This document shows positions 1 to 9,363 of a DNA stretch of 14,350 bases, in pieces. A program made the position numbers and the translations under genes. The notes under the pieces are model-generated. The model was not told the DNA's origin. It was given only the letters and a program-made list of their open reading frames with translations, and ran no database searches. Source of the DNA: JACJYC01 sp964558465 (GTDB taxonomy: Bacteria > Bacteroidota > Bacteroidia > Chitinophagales > Saprospiraceae); assembly GCA_964558465.1 (NCBI GenBank), contig CAZLEF010000123.1:1-14350 (forward strand), read 5' to 3'. The stretch's first letter is position 1. Each line of letters opens with the position of its first letter.

Positions 1-55
1 AACGAATAAACGAATAAACGAATAAACGAATAAACGAATAAACGAATAAACGAAT
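1..55. repeat. Tandem 8-bp minisatellite at the left edge
   Basis: The unit aacgaata is repeated perfectly six times (1-48) and followed by a seventh partial copy (49-55). The array is cut by the window edge, so its full length is unknown. Its last base is also the first base of the transporter stop codon (read on the minus strand), so it lies directly downstream of the rhamnose/lactate operon. No spacers and no ORF: this is a simple repeat, not CRISPR. Copy number is likely variable between strains. Confidence 0.95.
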
Positions 56-1449
56 CACCCCCTACCCCCAGGCTGCAATAAATAACTCAACCCGACATAC
101 AGGATCACCGCTACAAACCAGCCCGGCAGCCCCAGGAAAAAGATCTCGACGCCCATTGTTTGATTAATGACCAGGCAAAAGCCCAGGGTCAGAAACCAGG
201 TTAATGCGGCGGCCCAGTTCCATCGCAGGTGGAGCAATTCCGCCAGGTTGCTCTTTAGTCCCAGCCTGGGGAATACCCAAAAATCGATGAATATGATGGC
301 GCCCATGGGCATCAGCAGCAGCCCGTACAAGGCAACAAAGTCGAGCAGACGCATCACCAGAGCAGGAAAACAAGCCGCAACTGTCGTGATCAACCCCACG
401 ATCAGTGTCACCTTCCAGGTTTTTGAACGGGGCATAATAGCCTGGATGGCCAGCCCTGCCCGGTAGATGGTCGGGTTGGCGGTTGTCCAGCCGGCAATGA
501 TCACACAGGCGGCGCCGGCAAATCCGGCAGCGTAATAGGCGATCGGGCCAGGCGCAAATTCCTGGCTTTGCTGGTTTTTCGACAGAAAAACGGCGTACAA
601 TATCCCCGACGCGAGCCAGGCGATATAGTGCCCCACAAACATGCCGCCTGCCGACGCAAACCCGGCATTCGCTTTTTTGGCGTACCGCAACACCGACATG
701 TCCGCCATCCCGATATGCATAGCCATATTGCAGAACCAGGCGAAGAACATCACATGCCAGAAAGTGAATTTGGATTGGTTTTCCAGCGGTACGCCGGTCC
801 AGATCTTTTCATTGGCAACATGCCAGAAATCGCCGGCTCTGGTCAGCCCCAATTCCGGTAAAACGGCAATGGCAGCAGCCAAAAACACGAGGATCATCCA
901 GGGGGCGGCCAGGTTGGCTACCCGCGACACCTGGTTATACCCGAGGGTAGCGACCAGGGTGGTGACAACCCCAACGATTACCACGATCAGTACCCAGGTG
1001 AAACTGGACGGCAGCCAATCGCTGAGTTTGGCCATCGGCAGATCAAAAGGGATCCCGACTGCCGTGGCGGATACCGCGATCATAGACCCCGCCAGGAAAC
1101 AAAACATCAGCGCATTGACCAGGTTGTACAAGGTGGTCAGGTTGCGGCCGCAGATCTTTTCCAACTTGTAATACAGCGTGATCCGCTCCCGTACGGCAAT
1201 GGGCGCGCATAAAAAGGCCCAGCTTAGAACGGCAAGGATATTCCCGGCTAAAAGACCGAATACCAGGTCGCCGGCAGCGACCCCGTGGGCTACAAACAGG
1301 GGGCCGATCACAAATTCGGTTCCGGCCGTGTGTTCGCCGGCGTACATGCCCAGGAAGCTTCGCCAGCTTTTGAATTTGGAGGCGGGAACAACTTCCTTTT
1401 CGAATTCCTGGACGCCTTCCAGGCGGGCGCTGAGTTTGTCGAATATCAT
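55..1449 (-). CDS. NCS1-like (purine-cytosine permease type) membrane transporter
   Basis: This 464-residue, strongly hydrophobic protein has a soluble N-terminus of about 40 residues and roughly 12 predicted membrane helices, the size and layout of nucleobase:cation symporter-1 proteins. Around residues 319-335 the stretch GWTTANPTIYRAGLAIQ resembles the WTTNDNN-Y-AGLAL segment of cytosine permease CodB, which is the main reason for the family call. The homology is distant and the substrate cannot be read from sequence. It is the last gene of the minus-strand operon, 206 bp after lutC. Because rhamnose catabolism and lactate oxidation genes precede it and no other transporter is present, L-rhamnose, L-lactate or a related compound is a plausible inferred substrate. 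It could instead be an independently transcribed nucleobase permease. ATG at 1449 is the only sensible start; no clear Shine-Dalgarno sequence precedes it. Confidence 0.8.
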   Translation of the reverse strand: MIFDKLSARLEGVQEFEKEVVPASKFKSWRSFLGMYAGEHTAGTEFVIGPLFVAHGVAAGDLVFGLLAGNILAVLSWAFLCAPIAVRERITLYYKLEKICGRNLTTLYNLVNALMFCFLAGSMIAVSATAVGIPFDLPMAKLSDWLPSSFTWVLIVVIVGVVTTLVATLGYNQVSRVANLAAPWMILVFLAAAIAVLPELGLTRAGDFWHVANEKIWTGVPLENQSKFTFWHVMFFAWFCNMAMHIGMADMSVLRYAKKANAGFASAGGMFVGHYIAWLASGILYAVFLSKNQQSQEFAPGPIAYYAAGFAGAACVIIAGWTTANPTIYRAGLAIQAIMPRSKTWKVTLIVGLITTVAACFPALVMRLLDFVALYGLLLMPMGAIIFIDFWVFPRLGLKSNLAELLHLRWNWAAALTWFLTLGFCLVINQTMGVEIFFLGLPGWFVAVILYVGLSYLLQPGGRG

Positions 1450-1520
1450 TTTTCAGGTGTTGGTTTTATTCCAGGATTCACCGGATTTGGTGGATGACCA
1501 GAATTGGATTTCCTTGATTG

Positions 1521-1539
1521 AAAACAGATTAACTGTTTT
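1521..1539. other. Weak AT-rich inverted repeat in the lutC-transporter gap
   Basis: aaaacag and ctgtttt form a 7-bp stem around a 5-nt loop, in the 206-bp gap between lutC and the transporter. It could act as a weak attenuator or terminator between them, but the stem is AT-rich and has no separate T-run in the direction of transcription. The same gap holds a direct repeat ttcggcagtt (near 1559 and 1586) and a near-consensus -7 box on the minus strand (tatagtttg, about 1548-1556) that lacks a matching -33 element. None of these is strong. Confidence 0.2.
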
Positions 1540-1655
1540 TTTCATCCACAAACTATAAATTCGGCAGTTCGCGGCCTTTTATTCGTTCGGCAGTTGGTCG
1601 TCATTCAGATGGATTTTGGTAAAAATACGCCTTTAGAACTGTCGAACCCAAATAG

Positions 1656-2254
1656 TTATTCCATCAAAAACACGGTAAAACTCCTCGCACCCTGAGCGCC
1701 AATCACCAGAGCTTGTTCAATATCCGCTGTTTTGGAGGGGCCTGCGATGAACACACCAAAACCGGTTTCGTCCACCCTGATCCGTCGATAAGCCTGGTGC
1801 ATATTCTGAACGATGGAATTCTTCTGCAAAATGATCGCCAGGTGCTGCGTGATGAAAGGGAGGATGCGGTGTATGCTGTCCTGCTCCGTTACCCACACGG
1901 CGCCATTTTCGGCCACACCCAGGCTGGAAGGAACGACGGCGAGGTCGACAGGGTTGAGTTCACCAGGGGATTGCAGGGCTTTCAGGGTTTCATTTCCGAT
2001 AATAGTAACGGGCAATCCATTCAGGTTTAAGCTCGGGTTGATGGCAAAGGACAGTGCCAGGGTTGCATCCGGGTGCTCTGCTGTGATCCAGGGCGCAAGT
2101 TCCGACAATGGAAGAACCTTTCCACCGCCGTTTTCCACGGTTTGGATAAATTCGGAAACGGCATCTGCATCAGCCCTGAAAAATTCGGGGATATCCGGGA
2201 GCGGGGCGGGAACCGGCTTGTTTTGCCGGATCTTTTCAAGTATCTGATTCCGGC

Positions 2255-2258
<4 letters not shown>
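1656..2258 (-). CDS. lutC: LutC, lactate utilization protein C (LUD domain)
   Basis: This 200-residue protein is of the LUD superfamily. It has the family's C-terminal signature: GPSKTADIE at residues 173-181, followed by a hydrophobic/glycine stretch (LVIGAQGAR) before the end. LutC is the third component of the LutABC (YkgEFG, LldEFG) complex, which oxidizes L-lactate to pyruvate in the cytoplasm; its exact chemical role is not settled. The start codon overlaps the lutB stop as ATGA (2255-2258), so translation is probably coupled. Length is close to that of known LutC/YkgG proteins. It is the last lut gene and is followed by 206 bp before the transporter. The order lutA-lutB-lutC matches Bacillus subtilis, which makes the assignment secure as a family call; lactate as substrate is supported by the rhamnose genes upstream. 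Confidence 0.93.
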
Positions 2259-3618
<1,360 letters not shown>

Positions 3619-3622
<4 letters not shown>

Positions 3623-4365
3623 AGGCGGTCCATGTTTGAATTCAGAATTTCAGCCAGGTGCATCGTCCGCAGGGGGAGCCTGTTCCGGCGGATCAGGCCC
3701 TCCAGGTGCATGAGGCAACTCATATCGCCGGCCGTGATGATCTCCGCGCCGTGGCGGAGGTGGTCGGCAATGCGGTCTTTGCCCATTTTGGCTGAAACTG
3801 CGGTTTCAGATACGGCAAAGGTTCCGCCGAAGCCGCAGCACTCGTCGATATTGTCGAGTTCAACCAGATCTATGCCTTCCACCATACCAAGGAGGGTCCG
3901 GACTTTGGAAAACCCAGGTTCCATCCGTTCAGAAGATTTCCCTAGCCGCAGACCCCGCAAACCATGGCAACTTTGGTGCAGGCCGACCTTGCAGGGGAAT
4001 TTTGCTGGCAAGGATTGGACTTTCAGAACGTCTAATAAAAATTCGCTCAATTCGAGCGTGTTTTGCCGGATATGTTGAACGGCATCTGTTTGTTCAAGGA
4101 TATTGTAATGGCGCCGGACATGATAAACGCAACTGCCGGAAGGGGCAACAATGTAATCAAATCCGGAAAAGGTTTTGACAAAATGATGGTAGGCGGGGAT
4201 TGCGTCCGGTTCGCAACCCGAGTTGGCCATAGGCTGTCCGCAGCAGGTTTGCGCTGCGGGGTATTCCACGGTACATCCCAGTTTCCGGAGCAATTCCAGG
4301 GTAGCTATCCCTGTTTTTGGATAAAACTGGTCGATATAACAAGGTATGAACAGCGCTATTTTCAT
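3619..4365 (-). CDS. lutA: LutA, (Fe-S)-binding lactate utilization protein (CCG domains)
   Basis: With the start at ATG 4365 the protein is 248 residues, close to B. subtilis LutA and E. coli YkgE (about 240), and begins MKIALFIPCYIDQFYP as the family does. It has two cysteine-rich CCG domains: C9, C41-C42 and C79 in the first; C133, C176-C177 and C217 in the second. These bind Fe-S or related clusters and pass electrons within LutABC. An in-frame extension to 4494 exists but has no homology-like sequence and would overlap the kinase gene by over 100 bp, so I reject it. The kinase stop lies 11 bp upstream and a possible ribosome site (aaaggt) lies in that gap. The stop overlaps lutB by 4 bp. 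Its place directly after the rhamnose genes suggests it disposes of the lactate made by RhaEW. Confidence 0.93.
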
Positions 4366-4376
4366 CCGTTGGACCT

Positions 4377-5738
4377 TTACAGGGTATGTTTTTTCATGAC
4401 ATAATGTTTTTCCAAAAAATCGCGGCCCGTCTTTTTCTCCGAAATGACCAGGGCAGCGCCCAGAGCCGAACCAAGCGGGGTTTGAGTGGTACAAATCTCG
4501 AACCCCGGGAAGTGATGCAACAGCAATTTTACGTAAATATCGTTGTCTGCAAAACCCCCGTCGATATATATTTTGCGGATTGCTGTGCGGCCGATGGCCC
4601 TGCGCGCCGATTCCACCTGGAGTTCGGTCAATTCGAGCATCAGTTGGTGCAAAGCCGTTTCGAAATCCGGGAAAGATTCCAACCGGGTTTCTGACGGCCG
4701 GGCGCCTGAACGGGGGAGGCTTTCGAACCGGAAATACCTGCCCGGGTGCTCCAGAAGTTGGGTATAAATGGCCGGATCAAAACGAATTTGCTGGTGGTGG
4801 CCGGGCGTTTTGCCAAAATATTGGTTCAGGCGACGGAGTTGCAGGGCATATTCGTTGCCCAGAAATAAACGGGCGGCTCTCACAGGACGGCCGTTGGTTT
4901 GCAGGTAATTAAGGCAGTCGTTTTGCAGGTCTTCATCCCGCAAACCTTCCTCATTGAACGGATTCAGGGCGATGCTCCAGGTGCCGGTTGAGATCAGCAA
5001 AAAAGGTTGATCCTCCGCCCGGAGATAAGGAAGCAATGCGGCAGAACTGTCGTGGATGCCGGCTCCGATTTTGATCTGTTTTCCGTTAAAATTCCTTTCC
5101 ACGCCGGCGCAGGCGGGAACAATGGGCGGCAGGATCCGGTCGATCTCCTCGGCGTACACCCACTGGTGGTAATCCCCATTTTCAAAATCCCAGAGCCCTG
5201 TATGGCATCCGATGCCGGTATAGTCGCTCACCGGGACGCCGGTGAACAGAAAACTCAGGTATTGAGGGAAATGCAGGGACCAACGGATCTTGCCGAACAA
5301 TTCCGGACGGGCATGTTTCAGCCAATAGAGTTGCAAACCTGAGTTGAGCATTCCCAGGGGCGGCGACGCCGTTTGGCGGGAAAATACCATCGGATCGCCG
5401 TATTTTTCATAAAAAGAACGCAGAATGCCGGCAGGGTAGGGTTTGGTATAGTTATACAGCGGCGTCAGCACATTGCCTTTTTCGTCGACATGGACAAAAC
5501 TGGCGCCGTAAGTGGAAAAATTAAGCGCTTTTACATCCAGTTCGCCTTTGTCGAGCGCCTGCTGAAAGATATCCAGTATCCAGGTCCGTATGGCCTGTAG
5601 GTTATCCGATGGAAAACCGTCTTCGTCCGGTATTTCCTCAAATTGGGTGGAAATATGGAAAACCTCGCGGTAATCTTCGTCGAAGACGAAGCATTTTTTG
5701 TTGGTTTTCCCAATGTCGAAGACAGCCGTGTAATCCAT
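4377..5738 (-). CDS. rhaB: FGGY-family carbohydrate kinase, probable L-rhamnulokinase
   Basis: This 453-residue kinase (start ATG 5738) has the FGGY hallmarks: the N-terminal phosphate loop DIGKTNKK (residues 8-15), the probable catalytic base in GIHDSSAA (D230), the second ATP loop STGTW (250-254) and the C-terminal adenosine motif DGGFADN (393-399). The family phosphorylates sugars; because the gene sits directly after an L-rhamnose isomerase and a rhamnulose-1-phosphate aldolase, the substrate is most likely L-rhamnulose, giving L-rhamnulose 1-phosphate. L-fuculose is the main alternative. An in-frame ATG at 5786 would add 16 residues, but these are encoded by the heptamer repeat in the gap and do not look like protein, so the inner ATG is chosen. 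It is 80 bp from the isomerase stop and 11 bp ahead of lutA. Confidence 0.9.
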   Translation of the reverse strand: MDYTAVFDIGKTNKKCFVFDEDYREVFHISTQFEEIPDEDGFPSDNLQAIRTWILDIFQQALDKGELDVKALNFSTYGASFVHVDEKGNVLTPLYNYTKPYPAGILRSFYEKYGDPMVFSRQTASPPLGMLNSGLQLYWLKHARPELFGKIRWSLHFPQYLSFLFTGVPVSDYTGIGCHTGLWDFENGDYHQWVYAEEIDRILPPIVPACAGVERNFNGKQIKIGAGIHDSSAALLPYLRAEDQPFLLISTGTWSIALNPFNEEGLRDEDLQNDCLNYLQTNGRPVRAARLFLGNEYALQLRRLNQYFGKTPGHHQQIRFDPAIYTQLLEHPGRYFRFESLPRSGARPSETRLESFPDFETALHQLMLELTELQVESARRAIGRTAIRKIYIDGGFADNDIYVKLLLHHFPGFEICTTQTPLGSALGAALVISEKKTGRDFLEKHYVMKKHTL

Positions 5739-5748
5739 ATTTTTAGAG

Positions 5749-5818
5749 GAAGCTGGAAGCTGGAAGCTGGATGCTGGATCTAGCATCCAGCTTCCAGTAT
5801 CTAGTATCCAGCATCCAG
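5749..5818. repeat. Heptamer-based palindromic element between rhaI and rhaB
   Basis: The left half is built of 7-bp units agctgga, agctgga, agctgga, tgctgga (5751-5778). The right half is built of the complementary units tccagct, tccagta, tctagta, tccagca, tccag (5786-5818). The halves form a perfect 16-bp inverted repeat (5760-5775 with 5782-5797, 6-nt loop). A second perfect pairing of 13 bp joins 5767-5779 with 5806-5818, and the two cannot form together. The element ends one base before the isomerase stop codon on the minus strand and nearly fills the 80-bp gap. In the operon mRNA it would form a stable hairpin that may protect or attenuate the transcript. Most likely it is a dispersed intergenic repeat of this genome. 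Confidence 0.9.
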
Positions 5819-7102
5819 TTACAATCCCGTTGCAATTGTTTTTGCGCCGCGTTGCCGGATCAATTCCTTCCGGATATTCAGTTTGCGGTAAGCTTCGATC
5901 GGGTCGATTGCGGCATTGTTGCGCAACCGGGTTTGGCGGAGCAGCGGCCGAACATCCGTCCGGTAAGCATCCTGAAGGATTTCCTGGGCCCTGACGGGGT
6001 CGTTGTCCTCCCGGGCGGCTTCCAGCGCTTTCCGGTCAACCAGCAAGGCCTGGGCGTAAGCCAGCCGGATGGCTTCCAGACTTTGCATCAGGTCTTCCAG
6101 GGGGTCTTTGAGGTTGTGGCTGGCATCGATCATCCAAGCCGGCGGCGGATTTTTGTTTGCCGGGTTTTGCATGCCGTCCACCAATTCATTGAAGATCAGA
6201 AACAACTGATAAGGTTTGATGCTGCCGACCGTCAGATCGTCGTCTCCGAATTTACTGTCGTTGAAATGGAATCCGCCCAGTTTTGCGCGCCACATGAGCG
6301 TGGCCACAATCTGTTCGATATTGGTATTGGGCAAGTGGTGCCCCAGGTCAACAAGGGAATAGGCCTTCTCGCCACATTCGCCGGCCAGGAGGTGCGAAGT
6401 ACCCCAGTCCTGGATGACCGTGCTGTAAAAATGGGGTTCATAGGGTTTGTATTCGATGAACATTTTCCAATCGGGCGGCAGGTGGCTGCAAATGGACCGG
6501 AGGCTGTCGAGGGTTCGTTCCAGCGCTTTTCTGAAGTTCAACTGACCCGGGAAGGACGAGCCGTCCGCCAGCCAGACCGTAATGCTTTTTGAACCGAGCG
6601 CCTTTCCATGTTCGATCACTTCGATATTGTGTCCGACGGCTTGCTCACGAACGGCCCGGCTGGTATGGCAAAGGGAGCCGAACTTATAACTGTTGGGTTG
6701 CCCTTGTTGATCCTGGAACGTATTTGAATTGACGGCGTCGAATAAAATGCTGTGGCTTGCGGCCAGTTCCCGGATGGCGGCAGGGTCTTTGGGAATATCC
6801 CAGGGGATATGCAGTGAAATGGCGCCGGCCGAACCGGTCAGTGCGTGCAGGATGCCGACATCGCCGATCTTTTGTTCGAGGTTGGCCGGTTCGCCGCCGA
6901 TGGAAAACCGGCCGAAGCGGGTTCCGCCGGCGCCGAGCGCCCAACTGGGGATGGCAACCTGGAATGCGGCAAGTTGGTCGCAAAGTCGATCTGCATCCAA
7001 ACCCCTGTTTTCCAGGCGTCTTTGTAAAAAGTCAAGTTCTTCCTGGTGAAAACGGCTGTTTTTGGCGTTAAAATCCAGGATTTGTTGGCTGTTGACCCGC
7101 AT
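5819..7102 (-). CDS. rhaI: L-rhamnose isomerase, Pseudomonas stutzeri (RhaI) type
   Basis: This TIM-barrel aldose-ketose isomerase converts L-rhamnose to L-rhamnulose with two divalent metal ions (usually Mn). From ATG 7102 it has 427 residues. A GTG two codons upstream (7108) would give 429, close to the P. stutzeri enzyme (430 as I recall). Counting from that GTG, the candidate metal ligands are E219 (MFIEYKP), D254 and H257 (SLVDLGHH), H281 (GGFHFND), D289 and D291 (FGDDDL) and D328 (MIDASHN). All but the last fall at the same numbers I recall for the P. stutzeri structure; the last is one off. The glycine-rich loop GAGGTRFGRF (59-68) and DGSSFPGQ (182-189) are also typical. ATG or GTG start is undecided. 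It lies 27 bp after rhaEW. This is not the E. coli RhaA type. Confidence 0.93.
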   Translation of the reverse strand: MRVNSQQILDFNAKNSRFHQEELDFLQRRLENRGLDADRLCDQLAAFQVAIPSWALGAGGTRFGRFSIGGEPANLEQKIGDVGILHALTGSAGAISLHIPWDIPKDPAAIRELAASHSILFDAVNSNTFQDQQGQPNSYKFGSLCHTSRAVREQAVGHNIEVIEHGKALGSKSITVWLADGSSFPGQLNFRKALERTLDSLRSICSHLPPDWKMFIEYKPYEPHFYSTVIQDWGTSHLLAGECGEKAYSLVDLGHHLPNTNIEQIVATLMWRAKLGGFHFNDSKFGDDDLTVGSIKPYQLFLIFNELVDGMQNPANKNPPPAWMIDASHNLKDPLEDLMQSLEAIRLAYAQALLVDRKALEAAREDNDPVRAQEILQDAYRTDVRPLLRQTRLRNNAAIDPIEAYRKLNIRKELIRQRGAKTIATGL

Positions 7103-7135
7103 GATCACTTGTTTAAAGTTGGGATTTCAAATCAA

Positions 7136-9253
7136 TCACCGTACAAAGGCCTCCGCCATTCCGCCGTCCACATTGATGGTATTTCCCGTGCTTTTATCCA
7201 AAATGCCCAGCAGGCAAAAGACGGCTTTGGCGATATCTTCCGGCAGGATGATCTCTTTGAGCAGATTTCGCTGTGCATAATGGGCCGGAAGGTCTTCAAC
7301 CGAAATGCCGTAGGCTTTGGCGCGGCCTTCCGCCCAGGCGCCCTCCCATATTTTGCTGCCTGTAATGACCCCGTCCGGATTGACGGTATTCACCCGGATC
7401 TTGTCTTTTGCAAGTTCGGCGGCCAGCAAACGCGTCATATGTTGCTGGGCGGCTTTGGCGGCGCCGTAGGCCACGTTATTTGGCCCGGCCACCAATCCGT
7501 TTTTGCTGGCGATATGGATCAAATTGCCGCCGAACCCCTGGGTTCGCATGATCCGGACACCTTCTTTTGCCATGAGGAATTGCCCTTTGACCAGGACGTT
7601 TTGCAGCAGGTCCCAATCTTCAGTAGTCGTTTCAACCAGCCCTTTTGAAATGGCCAGGCCGGCGCTGTGGACAACAATATCCACCCCGCCGAACTCAAGG
7701 CAGGCTTGGGCAAAAGCGGCGGCTACGGAATCAGGCTGGCTGACATCACAGACCGCAAACGAAGCCACGTCTTTTTTATAACTTGCAGCAGCGGTTTTCA
7801 GCCGGTCTTCCGCAATGTCCGTCAGGAATACATTGGCGCCTTCTTCTGCCAGTTTGTCGGCGATCGCTTTGCCGATTCCTCCCCCTCCTCCGGTAATGAC
7901 CGCTACCCGGCGGGAAAGCAGTTTCTCTTTGGGCATGCGTTGCAGTTTGGCTTCTTCCAGCAACCAGTATTCGATGTTGAAAGCCTCCTGCCGCGGCAGT
8001 GCGGTATACGTTGAAATGGCTTCTGCGCCGCGCATGACGTTGATGGCGTTGATATAAAACTCGGCGGCAACCCTGGCGGTTTGTTTATCTTTTGCAAAGG
8101 TGAACATGCCGACGCCCGGATACAGGATGACCACCGGGTTGGGGTCGCGCATGGCGGGGCTGCCGGGATGTTTGCAGGATTCGTAATAAGCGGTGTATTC
8201 CTGCCGGTATTGTTCGAACAAGGGTTCGAGGGTGGATTTAACCCCCGCGGCATTTTCCAGGTTGGCCGATGGATCAAGGGTTAAAACCAGGGGCTGGATC
8301 TTGGTGCGCAGGAAGTGGTCGGGGCAGGAGGTGCCCAGGGGCGCCAGTTTCCGGAGATCCTGGCTGTTGATCAATTCGAGCACCCGCGGATCATCGGTAA
8401 AATGCCCGATCATTGGTTTTTGACCGGAGCACAAACCACGAAGGATGGGGGCCATTTTGGCAGCCTGGCTTCGGCGGCCGGCTTCCGGCAGTCCTTCCAG
8501 TTTGGCGCCTCCGAATATGGGCCGGTTTTTACCCAATCGTTCCTGAATGTACAAAGAAGCCTGTTCGATCACTTCCAGGCTGTTCAAATAACATGCATAC
8601 GAAGTGTCGCCCCAGGTGAATAAACCGTGGCTGCCCAATACAATGCCCCTGATGCCGGGGTTTTCGGCCAGGCATTTTTCGAGTTGCAAACCCAGGTCGA
8701 AACCCGGTCGCTGCCAGGGGACCCACCCCATTTCATTGCCCCAGATTTCGGCGGTAATGGCTTTGCTGTCCTTTGCTGCTGCAATAGCGATGAGGGCGTC
8801 GGGGTGCAGGTGGTCGATATGTTTAAAAGGCAAAAGCCCATGAAGAGGCGTATCAATGGAAGGGGCTGCGCTTTCCAGGTCAAAAAGGCAATGTTGAAAA
8901 AGGGGGACCATTTCATCCTCAGATTCGAGACCCCGGTATCGGCTTTTAAGGGCGTGAAGGCGACCGGTGTACAGGCCTGCGATCCCTTTCCGCGTCAGGG
9001 TCCCGATATCTCCGCCGGAGCCTTTCACCCACATGACCTCGACGGGTTCGCCGGTCAACGGGTCTTTTTCAATCGTTTTGCAGGAAGTGTTTCCGCCACC
9101 GTAATTGGTGATCCGCAGGTCGGCGCCGAGTATATTGGACCGGTATAAAAACAATCCGATTTCATTGCCGGCCAGAGCGGCGGCCTTTTCATCATCCCAG
9201 AGGTAGTTGACGTGGCGAAACCCGGCAATTTTATGGAGGTTGTTAACAGGCAT
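7136..9253 (-). CDS. Bifunctional L-rhamnulose-1-phosphate aldolase / L-lactaldehyde dehydrogenase (RhaEW type)
   Basis: This 705-residue fusion has an N-terminal class II aldolase domain (about residues 20-430) and a C-terminal short-chain dehydrogenase (about 447-705). The aldolase part shows the zinc-site pattern HIDHLHPDA (145-152; H148, H150) and GSHGLF with H209. The dehydrogenase part shows the NAD loop TGGGGGIG (454-461), VVHSAG (527-532), S583 and the catalytic YGAAK (Y596, K600). Characterized homologues in Bacillus, Chloroflexus and others split L-rhamnulose 1-phosphate into DHAP and L-lactaldehyde and oxidize the latter to L-lactate. Lactate is then the substrate for LutABC in the same operon. 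It is the first gene of the operon, behind a good promoter, with a leader of about 28 nt and an A-rich stretch rather than a Shine-Dalgarno ahead of ATG 9253. Both domains look intact. Confidence 0.95.
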   Translation of the reverse strand: MPVNNLHKIAGFRHVNYLWDDEKAAALAGNEIGLFLYRSNILGADLRITNYGGGNTSCKTIEKDPLTGEPVEVMWVKGSGGDIGTLTRKGIAGLYTGRLHALKSRYRGLESEDEMVPLFQHCLFDLESAAPSIDTPLHGLLPFKHIDHLHPDALIAIAAAKDSKAITAEIWGNEMGWVPWQRPGFDLGLQLEKCLAENPGIRGIVLGSHGLFTWGDTSYACYLNSLEVIEQASLYIQERLGKNRPIFGGAKLEGLPEAGRRSQAAKMAPILRGLCSGQKPMIGHFTDDPRVLELINSQDLRKLAPLGTSCPDHFLRTKIQPLVLTLDPSANLENAAGVKSTLEPLFEQYRQEYTAYYESCKHPGSPAMRDPNPVVILYPGVGMFTFAKDKQTARVAAEFYINAINVMRGAEAISTYTALPRQEAFNIEYWLLEEAKLQRMPKEKLLSRRVAVITGGGGGIGKAIADKLAEEGANVFLTDIAEDRLKTAAASYKKDVASFAVCDVSQPDSVAAAFAQACLEFGGVDIVVHSAGLAISKGLVETTTEDWDLLQNVLVKGQFLMAKEGVRIMRTQGFGGNLIHIASKNGLVAGPNNVAYGAAKAAQQHMTRLLAAELAKDKIRVNTVNPDGVITGSKIWEGAWAEGRAKAYGISVEDLPAHYAQRNLLKEIILPEDIAKAVFCLLGILDKSTGNTINVDGGMAEAFVR

Positions 9254-9287
9254 CTTTTAATTCGATTGTCTTATGAATGCAATTGTG

Positions 9288-9318
9288 CAAAACTATTATC
9301 TTGGTAGCGAAAAAACAA
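9288..9318 (-). promoter_or_regulatory. Bacteroidota-type promoter of the rha-lut operon
   Basis: On the minus strand the -7 box tagttttg (9288-9295) matches TAnnTTTG, and a ttg (9316-9318) lies 20 bp upstream, within the usual spacing for the -33 element. Transcription should begin near 9281, about 28 nt before rhaEW. A small dyad, tgca-N4-tgca (9278-9289), overlaps the predicted start and the box edge and may be an operator; that is a guess. The 35-bp palindrome lies just upstream. Confidence 0.75.
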
Positions 9319-9324
9319 GTTTAA

Positions 9325-9359
9325 TACCGATCCGATCGCTCTAAGCGATCGGATCGCTA
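9325..9359. repeat. 35-bp palindromic repeat, copy A
   Basis: Perfect 13-bp arms cgatccgatcgct (9328-9340) and agcgatcggatcg (9344-9356) enclose a 3-nt loop. It differs from copy B (10659-10693) at three of 35 positions. It sits between the stop codon of the small membrane protein gene and the rha promoter, so it could end transcription of the former or border the latter. There is no T-run, so I treat it as a dispersed palindromic element first. Confidence 0.92.
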
Positions 9360-9363
9360 TTTG

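Noticed and set aside
4366..4494. N-terminal extension of LutA
   Set aside because: The extra 43 residues overlap the kinase gene and do not resemble LutA; the family start is MKIALFIPCY at 4365.
5739..5786. N-terminal extension of the kinase
   Set aside because: It would be coded by the intergenic heptamer repeat. The FGGY N-terminus begins at MDYTAVFDIGKT.
5771..6592. Plus-strand open frame of 273 residues
   Set aside because: It is antisense to rhaI, whose metal ligands are all in place, and its start falls in the heptamer repeat.
4377..9253. L-fucose rather than L-rhamnose pathway
   Set aside because: The isomerase is of the P. stutzeri rhamnose type, not FucI, and the aldolase/dehydrogenase fusion is the known RhaEW form. 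The kinase alone would be ambiguous.
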